The notes under the pieces were generated by a model. That model was not told the origin of the DNA, made no database searches, and saw nothing but the letters and a program-made list of their open reading frames with translations. Below are positions 50,902 through 63,391 of a DNA stretch of 64,000 nt, one piece after another. A program made the translations under genes and the position numbers. How positions within the stretch are numbered: position 1 is the stretch's first letter; each line of letters opens with the position of its first letter. The DNA comes from Staphylococcus xylosus (GTDB lineage Bacteria > Bacillota > Bacilli > Staphylococcales > Staphylococcaceae), in the NCBI RefSeq assembly GCF_002732165.1, contig NZ_MRZO01000002.1, forward strand, positions 186,001 through 250,000, written 5' to 3'.

Positions 50902-52410
50902 ATGACATTACAACTTAATGGAGAAACGTTAACAATTAATGATATTAAACAGTTTTTAAATAGAGAAGATAAAGTAGAAGTTACGGAGGATGCGTTTGAA
51001 CGTGTGAAAAAGAGTCGCCAAACAGTAGAAGATATTATAGAGAATAAAGAAACAATTTATGGAATTACAACCGGCTTTGGTTTATTTAGTGATGTACGTA
51101 TAGACGAAGGAGAATACAACCAATTACAAGTCAATTTAATTCGTTCACATGCATGTGGTATAGGTAAACCATTTTCAGAAGAAGTGGCATTAGTGATGAT
51201 GGTGTTAAGATTGAATACATTATTAAAAGGGCATTCTGGTGCAACCATAGATTTAGTAAAACAACTGGTTTATTACATCAATCAAAGAATTATACCTGTT
51301 ATTCCTCAACAAGGTTCATTAGGTGCTTCTGGTGATTTAGCGCCACTATCGCACTTGGCTTTGGCCCTAATAGGAGAAGGAAATGTCTTTTATAAAGGTG
51401 AAGAAGTAGACAGCCGGTATGTCTTAAATCAGTTAAACCACAAAGCATTAGAGTTACAAGCCAAAGAAGGTCTCGCGTTGATTAATGGTACACAAGCCAT
51501 GACTGCTCAAGGTGTTATTAATTATATTGAAGCGGAAGACTTAGGTTATCAGGCGGAATGGATTGCCTCCCTTACACATCAAGCTTTAAATGGTATTACA
51601 GATGCCTATAATGAAAAGGTACATAAAGTTCGTAATTTCCAAGAACAAATAGATGTTGCGGCGAGAATGTTAGATTGGTTGGAAGGTTCAGAATTGACCA
51701 CTACTCAAGGTGAAATACGTGTACAAGATGCATATACTTTGCGCTGTATACCTCAAATTCATGGTGCTAGCTTCCAAGTATTCAATTATGTAAAGGAAAA
51801 ATTAGAGTTTGAAATGAATGCTGCAAATGATAACCCACTTATATTTGATGAAGATGATGAAACACTTGTTATCTCAGGAGGGAATTTCCATGGTCAACCT
51901 ATAGCGTTTGCCTTAGACTTTTTAAAACTAGGTGTAAGTGAATTAGCGAACGTTTCAGAGCGACGCCTAGAGCGCTTGGTAAATCCTCAATTAAATAATG
52001 GGCTACCTGCCTTTTTAAGTCCTCAACCTGGATTACAAAGTGGTGCAATGATTATGCAGTATGCTGCAGCAAGTCTTGTTTCAGAAAATAAAACACTCGC
52101 GCATCCAGCAAGTGTGGATTCTATACCGTCTTCTGCTAATCAAGAAGATCATGTTTCCATGGGGACTATAGCTTCAAGACATGGTTATCAAATGATCGAA
52201 AATGCTCGTCGTGTATTGGCTATTGAAACAATCATTGCTCTGCAAGCCGTAGAATATAAAGACATTGATAAGTTATCACCTAAGACGTATGAAAAGTATC
52301 AAGAACTACGTCATATTGTGCCATCTATCACAGAAGATAGACAATTTCATAAAGATATTGAAGCAGTATCACAATATTTACGCGATGTTGCTTATATGGA
52401 CGAGATATAA
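50902..52410 (+). CDS. hutH: Histidine ammonia-lyase
   Basis: Converts histidine to urocanate and ammonia, first step of histidine degradation; 502 aa. The Ala-Ser-Gly triad that cyclises to the MIO cofactor is at 142-144 in [17 protein letters not shown]; Tyr53 in [10 protein letters not shown] is the catalytic base; later blocks NDNPLIF and [15 protein letters not shown] are also present. AAGGAGA 8-9 bases ahead of the ATG. The other hut genes are not in this window, as in S. aureus. A possible cre box upstream suggests catabolite control. Confidence 0.96.
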   Translation: MTLQLNGETLTINDIKQFLNREDKVEVTEDAFERVKKSRQTVEDIIENKETIYGITTGFGLFSDVRIDEGEYNQLQVNLIRSHACGIGKPFSEEVALVMMVLRLNTLLKGHSGATIDLVKQLVYYINQRIIPVIPQQGSLGASGDLAPLSHLALALIGEGNVFYKGEEVDSRYVLNQLNHKALELQAKEGLALINGTQAMTAQGVINYIEAEDLGYQAEWIASLTHQALNGITDAYNEKVHKVRNFQEQIDVAARMLDWLEGSELTTTQGEIRVQDAYTLRCIPQIHGASFQVFNYVKEKLEFEMNAANDNPLIFDEDDETLVISGGNFHGQPIAFALDFLKLGVSELANVSERRLERLVNPQLNNGLPAFLSPQPGLQSGAMIMQYAAASLVSENKTLAHPASVDSIPSSANQEDHVSMGTIASRHGYQMIENARRVLAIETIIALQAVEYKDIDKLSPKTYEKYQELRHIVPSITEDRQFHKDIEAVSQYLRDVAYMDEI

Positions 52411-52492
52411 GCGACATAAATACTATCACTCTTGAAAAAAATGATGTTATTTGCTATATTTAATTTAACTTAATAAATTATTGTTCGTAGGA

Positions 52493-54022
<1,530 letters not shown>

Positions 54023-54034
54023 ATGTAAATAGTT

Positions 54035-54073
54035 AAAAAGTGCGTAGTTAAAGTATTAGCTACGCACTTTTTT
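54035..54073 (+). terminator. serS terminator
   Basis: AAAAAGTGCGTAGTTA (54035-54050) pairs with TAGCTACGCACTTTTT (54057-54072), T-run at the end. The following 54074-54365 is a plain spacer; only GGGTGGGGA before azlC is recognisable. Confidence 0.9.
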
Positions 54074-54365
54074 ATATATATGGAGAGGGTAGGGGAGGGT
54101 GAAAGTAGTGTGATTTAACTATAAGAAACACATAAAATCTTAACTATTAAAGTAGTTAATCTGATTGAAAATATTGAGTTCTTCAAGGGGTGTCTAACAT
54201 ATAACACAAAATTATGGAATGGTATAAGTGCTGTTGTAACAATAATACAAGACTACCGTAAGTCTAACGTCACACAAACCGTCGTCTAAAAACATTGATT
54301 GTCTTTCTATTGTTGTATTAGAATGAATTTACTGTTTTTAGCTTTTGAGATGAGAGGGTGGGGAA

Positions 54366-55067
54366 ATGGGAAATGAGGCACACGTAACTTTTAAACAAGG
54401 TGTAAAAGAGTGTATTCCTACTTTGTTAGGTTATGCTGGTGTTGGTCTGTCTTTTGGAATTGTTGCAGTAGCTTCAGGCTTTAGTATGTTGGAAATTATT
54501 TTACTTTGCTTGCTAGTGTATGCGGGTGCGGCACAGTTTATTATTTGTGCACTTGTTATTTCAGGCACGCCCATATCTGCAATTATATTGACGACATTTA
54601 TTGTGAATTCAAGGATGTTTTTATTAAGTATGACGCTTGCGCCAAGTTATAAAAATTACAGTTTATTAAATAGAATTGGTCTTTCTACATTAGTAACTGA
54701 TGAAACATTTGGTGTAGCCATTACGCCACATTTGAAAGGTGAAAAGATTAATGATCGTTGGTTGCACGGATTAAATATAACAGCATATGTTTTTTGGACA
54801 TTTGCATGTATTATTGGTGCAGTCTTTGGTAAATACATACATCAACCAGAAGCATTGGGATTAGATTTTGCGATTACTGCTATGTTTATATTCTTAGCTG
54901 TCTCGCAATTTGATTCGCTTAGACGTTCAAAAATCAATACATATTTTGTATTGATTATATGTGTGATTGTAATGATGCTTAGTTTAAGTTTGTTTATGCC
55001 TTCATATTTAGCTATCATATTAGCTTCAACTATTGCAGCACTAATTGGGGTGGTGATGGAACGATGA
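54366..55067 (+). CDS. azlC: Branched-chain amino acid exporter, large subunit
   Basis: AzlC family membrane protein, 233 aa, about seven helices; with AzlD it exports branched-chain amino acids or analogues such as azaleucine. Family blocks: CIPTLLGYAGVGLSFGIVA, VYAGAAQFI, FIVNSRMFLLSMTLAP and DETFGVAI. AGAGGGTGGGGA precedes the ATG. The stop overlaps the azlD start by 4 bases (ATGA), so the two subunits are coupled. Confidence 0.94.
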   Translation: MGNEAHVTFKQGVKECIPTLLGYAGVGLSFGIVAVASGFSMLEIILLCLLVYAGAAQFIICALVISGTPISAIILTTFIVNSRMFLLSMTLAPSYKNYSLLNRIGLSTLVTDETFGVAITPHLKGEKINDRWLHGLNITAYVFWTFACIIGAVFGKYIHQPEALGLDFAITAMFIFLAVSQFDSLRRSKINTYFVLIICVIVMMLSLSLFMPSYLAIILASTIAALIGVVMER

Positions 55068-55393
55068 CAACGACGATACATATGCTAACAATCATCGTGT
55101 TATGTGGTGTGGTAACGTGGCTAACACGCATTATTCCATTTATTTTGATAACTAAAATAAAGTTATCTGAACGTGTGATTAAATGGCTTTCATTTATACC
55201 GATTACATTATTTACTGCTCTAATTATCGATGGGTTAATAGAGCAACAAGAAGGAGTGATGGGTTATACCATCAACGTGCCATTTCTAATTACGATGCTC
55301 CCGACTATTGTCATTGCTGTGATATCACGTAGTTTAACAATTACTATACTTAGTGGCATTATTATTATGGCGGTGTTACGTTGGGTATTTTAG
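55064..55393 (+). CDS. azlD: Branched-chain amino acid exporter, small subunit
   Basis: 109-aa membrane protein with about four helices, the AzlD partner of AzlC. The conserved LTRIIPFIL segment is at residues 20-28, and ALIIDGL and LPTIVIAVISRSLTITILSG follow. Begins at the ATGA overlap with azlC. No clear terminator between it and the riboswitch downstream. Confidence 0.92.
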   Translation: MTTTIHMLTIIVLCGVVTWLTRIIPFILITKIKLSERVIKWLSFIPITLFTALIIDGLIEQQEGVMGYTINVPFLITMLPTIVIAVISRSLTITILSGIIIMAVLRWVF

Positions 55394-55526
55394 ACAATCC
55401 TATTGAAGTAAGTTATATTATCCGTTAAACTATAAATAATTAGAAAATTAAGATATTTCAGATTATATTATCATTTTAATTTTATCTCAATTTATGAGTT
55501 TATCTTTAATACAATTAAAATCAAAT

Positions 55527-55665
55527 CTTATTTCGAGAAGCTGAGGGACTTGGCCCGTGGACGCTTCAGCAACCGGCTTATAAAGTACGGTGCTAATACC
55601 ATCGATACACTCGAATGATAAGTACTTTTAACTTCTTACTTATTTTATGAGTGAGGAGTTTTTTT
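55527..55665 (+). promoter_or_regulatory. SAM-I (S-box) riboswitch upstream of metX
   Basis: P1 pairs CTTATTTCGAG (55527-55537) with CTCGAATGATAAG (55610-55622). Inside are the S-box landmarks GAGGGACTTGGCCC, CAGCAACCGG and ACGGTGCTAATACCA. The terminator AACTTCTTACT (55630-55640) with AGTGAGGAGTT (55650-55660) and seven T follows, overlapping the expression platform. Metabolite binding should switch metX off when SAM is plentiful. Confidence 0.95.
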
Positions 55666-55684
55666 ACTAAGTAGGAGGTAAAAC

Positions 55685-56653
55685 ATGACGAATTATACGG
55701 TTGATACATTAGAACTAGGGCCATTCACAACAGAGTCAGGTGAATTCATCTCAAACTTAAAGTTACGTTATGAACATGTAGGGTTAAAAGGCCAACCACT
55801 TGTAGTGGTTTGTCATGCTCTAACAGGTAATCACTTAACGTATGGTACAAATGAAAACCCTGGATGGTGGAGAGGAATTATTGACGGCGGTTATATGCCT
55901 GTAAATGATTATCAATTTTTGACATTTAATGTTATTGGAAGTCCTTATGGTTCAAGTTCTGCATTAACAGATGCAAACTTTCCTAAGTCACTAACGTTAA
56001 GAGATATTGTGCGTGCCATAGAATTAGGTATTGAAACATTAGGTTTCGAAAGGATTAATATATTAATCGGTGGTTCGTTAGGCGGCATGCAAGCAATAGA
56101 ATTATTATATAATCGTAAATTTAATGTTGAAAAAGCAGTGATTCTCGCAGCTACAGATAAAACGTCGTCCTACAGTCGTGCGTTTAATGAAATAGCAAGA
56201 CAGGCGATTCATTTAGACAATAAAGAGGGCATGAGCATTGCAAGACAGTTAGGGTTTTTAACATACCGTTCGTCTAAAAGTTATGATAAACGCTTCTCCC
56301 CAAATCAAGTGGTGACTTATCAAAAACATCAAGGTAATAAATTTATGAATCATTTTGATTCTTTATGCTATTTAACACTCCTAGACGTCTTAGATAGTCA
56401 TGATGTAGATAGAGGACGTAATGATGTAGATGAAGTATTTAGTAACCTGGACACTAAAGTAATGACGATGGGCTTCACAGATGATTTGTTATATCCAGAT
56501 GATTTAGTTTGTGCCGTGGGAAATCGTTTTAAATATCACAAACATTTCTTTGTTCCAGATAACGTAGGTCATGACGGTTTTTTACTGAATTTTAATGATT
56601 GGGCTCCTAATTTATATCACTTCTTAAAAGTATATAAAATTAAAAGAAAATGA
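55685..56653 (+). CDS. metX: MetX-family homoserine O-acyltransferase
   Basis: Alpha/beta hydrolase of 322 aa that acylates homoserine for methionine synthesis. The nucleophile Ser is in IGGSLGGMQAIE; the oxyanion region is CHALTGNHLTYG; the NVIGSPYGSSS block and the terminal His in VGHDGFLL complete the pattern, with Asp in TDDLLYPDD. It is shorter than typical MetX (about 350-380 aa) but matches the gene at this place in other staphylococci. AGGAGGT 7 bases before the ATG; controlled by the SAM riboswitch. Acetyl versus succinyl donor is not decided here. Confidence 0.9.
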   Translation: MTNYTVDTLELGPFTTESGEFISNLKLRYEHVGLKGQPLVVVCHALTGNHLTYGTNENPGWWRGIIDGGYMPVNDYQFLTFNVIGSPYGSSSALTDANFPKSLTLRDIVRAIELGIETLGFERINILIGGSLGGMQAIELLYNRKFNVEKAVILAATDKTSSYSRAFNEIARQAIHLDNKEGMSIARQLGFLTYRSSKSYDKRFSPNQVVTYQKHQGNKFMNHFDSLCYLTLLDVLDSHDVDRGRNDVDEVFSNLDTKVMTMGFTDDLLYPDDLVCAVGNRFKYHKHFFVPDNVGHDGFLLNFNDWAPNLYHFLKVYKIKRK

Positions 56654-56682
56654 TTTAACAACGCTATTATATGCGTTTTTAG

Positions 56683-56740
56683 GATGTAACTATACGACTA
56701 CTTTCGATAGGGGAGACTGACGTATAGTACATCTTTTTTT
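56683..56740 (+). terminator. metX terminator
   Basis: GATGTAACTATACG (56683-56696) pairs with CGTATAGTACATC (56721-56733), one bulge, then eight T. The spacer from here to 56960 shows no gene. Confidence 0.85.
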
Positions 56741-56960
56741 ATACAATCATTGAAGATGTGATGACGTAAAGTGACGCTAAAGTAGTAGCGTTAGAAAGGG
56801 AATATTGTGAAGTGCTGATTAATTCAATCATTTATACGTTTATAAATAGGAAATTATAGTATATCGTTAACTTCTGTATTTGGATTGCCAATAATTGTAT
56901 AAAAGTTTTAAAGAGGTTAAAATAATAGTTATAGTCAAAAATAGTATGGGAGTGGCGAAT

Positions 56961-57872
56961 TTGTTTTCAAAAATATATCCTAAAGTAACTGTGCTTAGTA
57001 TACTAACTCTAATCGTAGTGGCTTTAGCTTTACATATATTACCTCCGTTAGGCCTGGTGTTAGGTATCTTTGCAACAATTCCAGGCATTATCTTATGGCA
57101 TAAGTCTATTGAATCATTTGGTTTAACAGCAGTCATTACAGTGGTATTAACAACATTATTAGGTAATATATTTGTGTTGAGCACCATGGTCATCATACTC
57201 TTAGTGAGTTTTGTTATCGGCCAATTATTAAAAGAACGTACATCTAAAGAACGCATACTTTATATCACAACTACATATATTAGTATGTTCTCGTTAATTG
57301 CGTTTATGGGACTACAAACGTTTGATAAAATACCAAGTTCTACAGTTTTGATGAAACCAGTGAAAGATTACATGCATAACGTTGTTTCTGGAATTGCGGG
57401 AAGTGCAGAATATAAGCAAATGCTTGAAGAAGGCTTCCGCCAAATGTCAGTTCAGTTACCAAGTTATGTCATTATCACAGTATTTCTACTTATTTTAATC
57501 AATTTAATTATTACTTTTCCAATTTTACGTAAGTTCAAAATCGCTACACCAATATTTAAACCATTATATGCTTGGCAAATGAAGCGTTCACTATTATGGA
57601 TGTATATTATTGTCTTGATTTGTGTTATGTTTGCGAGCCAACCAGGGACTTTCCAAAGTATCGTTTTAAACTTTGAAATTGTGTTATCATTATGTATGTA
57701 TATTCAGGGGTTAAGTGTTATTCACTTTTTCGGAAAGGCAAAATCAATGCCAACCGCACTTTCTGTGTTACTAATGGTGATAGGGACAGCTTTAATGCCA
57801 TTAACACATATTGTAAGTCTCCTGGGTGTTATAGATTTGTGTATTAACTTAAAAAGTATCATTAAAAAATGA
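56961..57872 (+). CDS. YybS-like membrane protein (DUF2232)
   Basis: 303-aa protein with about eight hydrophobic helices (for example SILTLIVVALALHILPPLGLVLGIFATIPG at the front), found ahead of gdpP and rplI in Firmicutes; function unknown. The frame is open from 56895, but the conserved N-terminus (L/M)FSKIYPK starts at the TTG 56961, with GGGAGTGG 5 bases ahead. 14 bases separate it from gdpP, so yybS, gdpP, rplI and dnaB form one run. Confidence 0.85.
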   Translation: MFSKIYPKVTVLSILTLIVVALALHILPPLGLVLGIFATIPGIILWHKSIESFGLTAVITVVLTTLLGNIFVLSTMVIILLVSFVIGQLLKERTSKERILYITTTYISMFSLIAFMGLQTFDKIPSSTVLMKPVKDYMHNVVSGIAGSAEYKQMLEEGFRQMSVQLPSYVIITVFLLILINLIITFPILRKFKIATPIFKPLYAWQMKRSLLWMYIIVLICVMFASQPGTFQSIVLNFEIVLSLCMYIQGLSVIHFFGKAKSMPTALSVLLMVIGTALMPLTHIVSLLGVIDLCINLKSIIKK

Positions 57873-57886
57873 TTTGAGGTGGAAGA

Positions 57887-59853
57887 ATGAACCGTCAATC
57901 CACTAAAAAAGCGTTAGTTTTACCATTTATTATTATGGCGCTCACAGCAATTGCACTTGTAGTAGTTTGGTTTATTTTTAACCAACTCATTGCAGGCATA
58001 GCGACAGTTGTATTAGTGATTATTATTGTAGGGACAGCAATAATGGTAAGACGAGCTTTACAGAAACTAGATAGCTATGTTGATAATCTAAGTGGCCATA
58101 TTTCGGCAGGCAATAATATCGCAATTAAAAATTTGCCAATCGGTATGATTATCTTAGATGAAAATGAGAACATAGAGTGGATGAACAAATTTATGTCGGA
58201 ACGCTTAACGCGTAATGTAATTTCCGATCCAGTTAATGAAGTATATCCTAATATCTTAAAACAGTTAGAAAAAACACAAGAAGTTGAGATTTCTGAAAAT
58301 GAGTACCATTACCGCGTACGTTATTCTGAAAAAGAACATGTATTGTATTTCTTTGACATTACTGAAGAAGTACAAATAAATAAATTATATGAAGATTCTA
58401 AGCCGATTATTGCTACATTGTTCTTAGATAATTATGACGAGATTACGCAAAATATGAACGACACACAAAAATCAGAGATTAACTCAATGGTTACACGTGT
58501 GATTAGTAGATGGGCTAGCGAGCATAATATTTATTTTAAACGCTATAGCTCTGATCAATTCGTTGCTTATTTAAATCAAGATATATTAAACAATATAGAA
58601 GCAACAAACTTTAGTATTTTAAGTCAGTTGCGTGAAAAAAGCGTCGGTTACCGTGCACAATTAACCTTAAGTATTGGTGTCGGTGAAGGCTCAGAAGATT
58701 TAATAGATTTAGGGGAACTATCACAATCAGGTCTAGACTTAGCACTAGGACGTGGTGGCGACCAGGTTGCTATCAAGAATATAAACGGAAATGTACGTTT
58801 CTATGGCGGTAAGACAGACCCAATGGAAAAACGTACACGTGTTAGAGCACGTGTTATATCACATGCGCTTAAAGATATTCTGATGGAAGGTGACAAAGTT
58901 ATCATCATGGGACATAAACGCCCTGATTTAGATGCAATCGGTGGCGCAATTGGCGTTTCACGTTTTGCAATGATGAATAACTTAGACGCTTATATCGTCT
59001 TAAATGATTCTGACATTGATCCAACATTACGACGTGTCATGGATGCAATAAATGAAAAACCAGAATTAAAAGACCGTTTTATCACGTCGGATGAAGCATG
59101 GGACATTATGACATCTAAGACAACATTAGTCATAGTTGATACGCATAAACCTGAAATGGTCATCGATGAGAATATTTTAAATAAAGCTAACCGTAAAGTG
59201 GTTATTGACCATCATAGACGTGGTGAAAGCTTTATTTCGAGTCCGTTACTTGTTTATATGGAACCATATGCAAGTTCAACAGCAGAACTTGTCACAGAGT
59301 TACTTGAGTATCAACCGACAGAACAACGTTTAACACGCTTAGAATCGACAGTCATGTTTGCTGGTATTATTATAGACACACGTAACTTTACGTTACGAAC
59401 AGTTCTAGAACCTTTGATGCAGCAAGTTATTTACGTGCGCACGGTGCAGATACAATACTGACACAGCATTTCTTGAAAGATGATATTGATACGTATATCA
59501 ATCGTACAGAATTGATTCAAACAGTGAAACTGCAAGAAAATGGCGTCGCCATAGCACACGGTTCGAACGATAAAATTTATCATCCTATTACAGTTGCACA
59601 AGCTGCCGATGAACTGTTAAGTTTAGATGGTGTAGAGGCTTCATATGTAATTGCAAGAAGAGAAGAAAATGTAATAGGTATGTCTGCCCGCTCACTTGGT
59701 GCTGTCAATGTACAGTTAACGATGGAAGCGCTTGGCGGTGGTGGTCATTTAACTAATGCAGCTACACAGTTAAATGATGTAACCGTGGATGAAGCAATAG
59801 AAAAATTACAACAAGCTATAACAGAACAAACGAGTAGGAGTGAAAATGCATGA
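57887..59853 (+). pseudogene. gdpP: c-di-AMP phosphodiesterase GdpP, split by a frameshift
   Basis: GdpP degrades c-di-AMP to pApA at the membrane. Visible: two N-terminal helices (10-52), PAS (about 80-165), degenerate GGDEF (about 170-305, with YSSDQF), then DHH-type phosphodiesterase with GHKRPDLDAIGG (His343, Asp347, Asp349), VDTHKPEM and VIDHHRRG. After Thr505 (59399-59401) the frame should read Gly-Ser-Arg-Thr-Phe-Asp, but one G is missing at 59402. The actual frame runs 19 wrong residues to a stop at 59461. The next frame restores the rest, from SRTFDAAS to the DHHA1 motif GGGGHLTNAA and the normal end at 59853, so an intact gene would encode about 655 aa. The truncated product lacks DHHA1 and should be inactive. 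A sequencing error is the main alternative. Confidence 0.93.
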
Positions 59854-60296
59854 AAGTAATATTCACACAAGATGTAAAAGGTAAAGGTAAAAAAGGCGAA
59901 GTTAAAGATGTACCAGTAGGCTATGCAAATAACTTTTTATTAAAGAAAAATTACGCTATAGAAGCAACACCTGGTAATTTAAAACAATTAGAACAAAAAA
60001 ATAAAGCTGCTGAAGCAGAGCGTCAACAAGAAATTGAAGATGCTAAACAATTAAAAGCACAATTAAGTGAAATTGAAGTCGAAGTGTCTGCTAAAACAGG
60101 CGAAGGCGGTAAATTATTTGGTTCAGTAAGCACAAAACAAATCACACAAGCGTTACAAGAACAACACAACATTAAAATTGATAAACGTAAAATGGACTTA
60201 CCAAATGGTATCCATGCATTAGGTTACACTAACGTACCAGTGAAACTAGATAAAGAAGTTGAAGGTACTATTCGTGTACACACAGTTGAACAATAA
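59850..60296 (+). CDS. rplI: 50S ribosomal protein L9
   Basis: 148 aa, starting [21 protein letters not shown] with the Gly-rich loop [13 protein letters not shown], a long connecting helix and the C-terminal RNA-binding lobe. The ATG overlaps the gdpP stop by 4 bases, so its translation depends partly on ribosomes finishing gdpP; the gdpP frameshift could lower that coupling, although the ribosome site GTAGGAG is present. Confidence 0.97.
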   Translation: MKVIFTQDVKGKGKKGEVKDVPVGYANNFLLKKNYAIEATPGNLKQLEQKNKAAEAERQQEIEDAKQLKAQLSEIEVEVSAKTGEGGKLFGSVSTKQITQALQEQHNIKIDKRKMDLPNGIHALGYTNVPVKLDKEVEGTIRVHTVEQ

Positions 60297-60326
60297 TAGT
60301 GGATTGAGATATGAGGTGTAATCACA

Positions 60327-61727
60327 ATGGATGGAATGTATGAACAAAATCAAATGCCACACAGTAATGAGGCTGAACAGTCTGTCTTAGGTGCCATTAT
60401 CATAGATCCAGAATTAATCAACACAACTCAGGAAGTACTACTTCCTGAGTCATTTTATAGAGGTGCACATCAACACATCTTTAGAGCGATGATGAACCTC
60501 AATGAAGATAATAAAGATATTGATGTTGTAACCATTATGGATCAATTGGCACAAGAAGGTCGATTGAATGAAGCGGGTGGTCCTCAGTATCTTGCAGAAT
60601 TATCAAGTAATGTGCCGACAACACGTAATATCCAATACTATACCGAGATTGTTTTTAAGCATGCAACTAAGCGTAAATTAATACAAGCGGCAGATAGTAT
60701 TGCAAATGATGGTTATAATGATGAGCTGGAACTAGATACGATACTTAACGACGCTGAACGTCGTATATTAGAATTATCATCCTCACGTGAAAGTGATGGA
60801 TTTAAGGACATTCGAGATGTACTTGGTGAAGTATATGAGAATGCAGAAGTATTAGATCAAAACAGTGGTCAAACTCCAGGTATACCTACAGGATATCGAG
60901 ACTTAGACCAGATGACAGCAGGGTTTAACCGCAATGATTTAATCATTTTGGCAGCACGTCCTTCGGTAGGTAAGACTGCCTTCGCACTTAATATTGCACA
61001 AAAAGTTGCAACACACGAAGATCATTTTTCAGTAGGCATATTCTCGCTAGAGATGGGTGCAGATCAACTTGCAACACGTATGATTTGTAGTTCAGGAAAT
61101 GTGGACTCAAACCGCCTGAGAACAGGTATGATGACTGAAGAAGACTGGAATCGATTTACTATTGCGGTTGGTAAACTATCACGTACTAAGATATTTATCG
61201 ACGATACACCTGGTATTCGTATTACAGACATTCGTTCTAAGTGCCGTCGTTTAAAACAAGAGCACGGCTTAGATATGGTTGTTATTGATTACTTACAATT
61301 AATTTCAGGTAGTGGCTCACGCTTTTCAGATAACAGACAACAAGAAGTTTCTGAGATTTCACGTACATTAAAGGCTATTGCTAGAGAGTTAGAATGCCCT
61401 GTTATTGCACTGAGTCAGTTATCACGTGGCGTTGAACAACGTCAAGATAAACGACCGATGATGAGTGATATTCGTGAATCAGGTTCTATCGAGCAAGATG
61501 CAGATATCGTCGCTTTCTTATATCGTGATGATTATTATAATCGTGGCGAAGATGAAGAAGACGATGATGACACTAATTTCGAACCTCAAACCAATGATGA
61601 AAATGGGGAAATTGAAATTATTATCGCGAAGCAACGTAATGGTCCTACAGGAACAGTGAAGCTGCATTTTATGAAACAATACAACAAATTTACAGATATA
61701 GACTATGCACATGCTGAGATGGGATAA
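60327..61727 (+). CDS. dnaB: Replicative DNA helicase (DnaB, called dnaC in staphylococci)
   Basis: Hexameric RecA-fold helicase of 466 aa. N-terminal domain NEAEQSVLGAIIIDPELI; Walker A ARPSVGKTAFAL; Walker B VVIDYLQLI; C-terminal SQLSRGVEQRQDKRP and DIRESGSIEQDADIV. An acidic run (GEDEEDDDDTN) sits near residue 413-423. Downstream of rplI by 30 bases, as in S. aureus. Confidence 0.97.
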   Translation: MDGMYEQNQMPHSNEAEQSVLGAIIIDPELINTTQEVLLPESFYRGAHQHIFRAMMNLNEDNKDIDVVTIMDQLAQEGRLNEAGGPQYLAELSSNVPTTRNIQYYTEIVFKHATKRKLIQAADSIANDGYNDELELDTILNDAERRILELSSSRESDGFKDIRDVLGEVYENAEVLDQNSGQTPGIPTGYRDLDQMTAGFNRNDLIILAARPSVGKTAFALNIAQKVATHEDHFSVGIFSLEMGADQLATRMICSSGNVDSNRLRTGMMTEEDWNRFTIAVGKLSRTKIFIDDTPGIRITDIRSKCRRLKQEHGLDMVVIDYLQLISGSGSRFSDNRQQEVSEISRTLKAIARELECPVIALSQLSRGVEQRQDKRPMMSDIRESGSIEQDADIVAFLYRDDYYNRGEDEEDDDDTNFEPQTNDENGEIEIIIAKQRNGPTGTVKLHFMKQYNKFTDIDYAHAEMG

Positions 61728-61747
61728 AAAATTATAAAAAATATTTT

Positions 61748-61788
61748 CCGTACAATGAAACATAATTTTGTTTTGTTGTACGGTTTTT
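61748..61788 (+). terminator. Terminator after dnaB
   Basis: CCGTACAA (61748-61755) with TTGTACGG (61776-61783), then TTTTTA. Confidence 0.8.
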
Positions 61789-61931
61789 AATTGTTATTGG
61801 TTCATAGATTTTCAAGTAAGTATGTGTCTTTATTTTAGAAAATAGTTTAATAAAACTATGGTATTACTAGTTTTAAGGTACATACGGGTTAATTGATGTT
61901 TTTTAATAATTACAGAGAATCATTGGCAATC

Positions 61932-61944
61932 AATGTTCGATTTT
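61932..61944. promoter_or_regulatory. PurR box upstream of purA
   Basis: AATGTTCGATTTT matches the PurBox (reverse complement form AWWGTTCGGWWWT) at 12 of 13 positions. PurR normally uses two inverted boxes; the second was not recognised. Confidence 0.6.
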
Positions 61945-62014
61945 TGGTTTGCAATCTATCCTGTGTATTGGTAAAATACGTAATGGTTAATCGAGAAAAC
62001 TTGGAGGTGCTCAC

Positions 62015-63298
62015 ATGTCATCAATAGTAGTAGTTGGGACACAATGGGGAGACGAAGGTAAAGGTAAAATCACAGATTTCTTAGCAGAACAAGCAGACGT
62101 TATTGCACGTTTTTCAGGTGGTAATAATGCTGGTCACACTATTAAATTTGGCGGAGAAACATATAAATTACACTTAGTACCATCTGGTATTTTTTATAAT
62201 GAAAAATTAGCAGTTATTGGTAACGGTGTCGTTGTAGATCCAGTGGCACTATTAAAAGAATTAGACGCTTTAAATGAAAGAGGTATTTCGACAGATAACT
62301 TACGTATTTCAAATAGAGCACAAGTTATTTTACCTTACCATATTAAACAAGATGAATATGAAGAAGAACGTCGTGGAGATAATAAAATTGGTACAACGAA
62401 AAAAGGTATTGGCCCTGCTTACGTAGATAAAGCACAACGTATTGGTATACGTGTTGCCGATTTATTAGACAAAGAAACATTCGAAAGATTATTAAAAGAT
62501 AATATTGAATACAAAGGTGCGTACTTCGAAGGCATGTTTGGTAAACCATGTCCATCATTTGATGAAATCTTTGAAGCTTATTATGCAGCGGGCCAACGTT
62601 TAGCTCCATTCGTTACTGACACTGCAAAAGTTTTAGATGATGCATTTGTTGCAGAAGAAAAAGTATTATTCGAAGGTGCACAAGGTGTAATGCTAGATAT
62701 CGATCATGGTACTTACCCATTCGTTACTTCAAGTAACCCAGTTGCCGGTAACGTTACTGTTGGTGGCGGTGTAGGTCCAACATTCGTATCTAAAGTCATT
62801 GGTGTATGTAAGGCATATACATCACGTGTAGGCGATGGTCCTTTCCCAACTGAACTATTTGATGATGACGGGCACCATATCCGTGAAATAGGCCGTGAAT
62901 ACGGTACAACTACAGGTCGTCCTCGCCGTGTAGGTTGGTTCGATTCAGTTGTATTACGTCACTCTCGCCGTGCGAGTGGTATTACAGACCTATCAATCAA
63001 CTCTATTGATGTGTTAACAGGTCTAAAAGAAGTTAAAATCTGTACTGCCTATGAGTTAGACGGTAAAGAAATCACTGAATATCCAGCAAACTTGAAAGAC
63101 TTACAACGTTGTAAGGCAATCTTTGAAACATTGCCTGGTTGGACAGAAGATGTAACTGGTTGTAAGTCATTAGATGAATTACCTGATAATGCACGTAGAT
63201 ACTTAGAACGTATATCTGAGTTAAGTGATGTTAAGATTTCTATCTTCTCAGTAGGACCAGACCGTAATCAAACAAACTTATTAAGCTCGTTATGGTAA
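62015..63298 (+). CDS. purA: Adenylosuccinate synthetase
   Basis: Converts IMP and aspartate to adenylosuccinate with GTP; 427 aa. The P-loop GDEGKGK is at residues 12-18, catalytic His in NAGHTI, with [22 protein letters not shown] and [13 protein letters not shown] further on. GGAGGTG precedes the ATG by 6 bases. A PurR box upstream fits purine control. Ends at a bidirectional terminator. Confidence 0.97.
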   Translation: MSSIVVVGTQWGDEGKGKITDFLAEQADVIARFSGGNNAGHTIKFGGETYKLHLVPSGIFYNEKLAVIGNGVVVDPVALLKELDALNERGISTDNLRISNRAQVILPYHIKQDEYEEERRGDNKIGTTKKGIGPAYVDKAQRIGIRVADLLDKETFERLLKDNIEYKGAYFEGMFGKPCPSFDEIFEAYYAAGQRLAPFVTDTAKVLDDAFVAEEKVLFEGAQGVMLDIDHGTYPFVTSSNPVAGNVTVGGGVGPTFVSKVIGVCKAYTSRVGDGPFPTELFDDDGHHIREIGREYGTTTGRPRRVGWFDSVVLRHSRRASGITDLSINSIDVLTGLKEVKICTAYELDGKEITEYPANLKDLQRCKAIFETLPGWTEDVTGCKSLDELPDNARRYLERISELSDVKISIFSVGPDRNQTNLLSSLW

Positions 63299-63330
63299 GC
63301 AATTAGTACCATTTAAATTTTATTAAAAAG

Positions 63331-63388
63331 AAAACCTTGTAGTCGTTCATTTTTCTAAAAATGATTTTGGCTACAAGGTTTTTTTGTA
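63331..63388. terminator. Bidirectional terminator after purA
   Basis: AAAACCTTGTAG (63331-63342) with CTACAAGGTTTT (63371-63382) and a partly paired inner part; T-run on the right and A-rich left flank, between convergent genes. Confidence 0.88.
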
Positions 63389-63391
63389 TAT

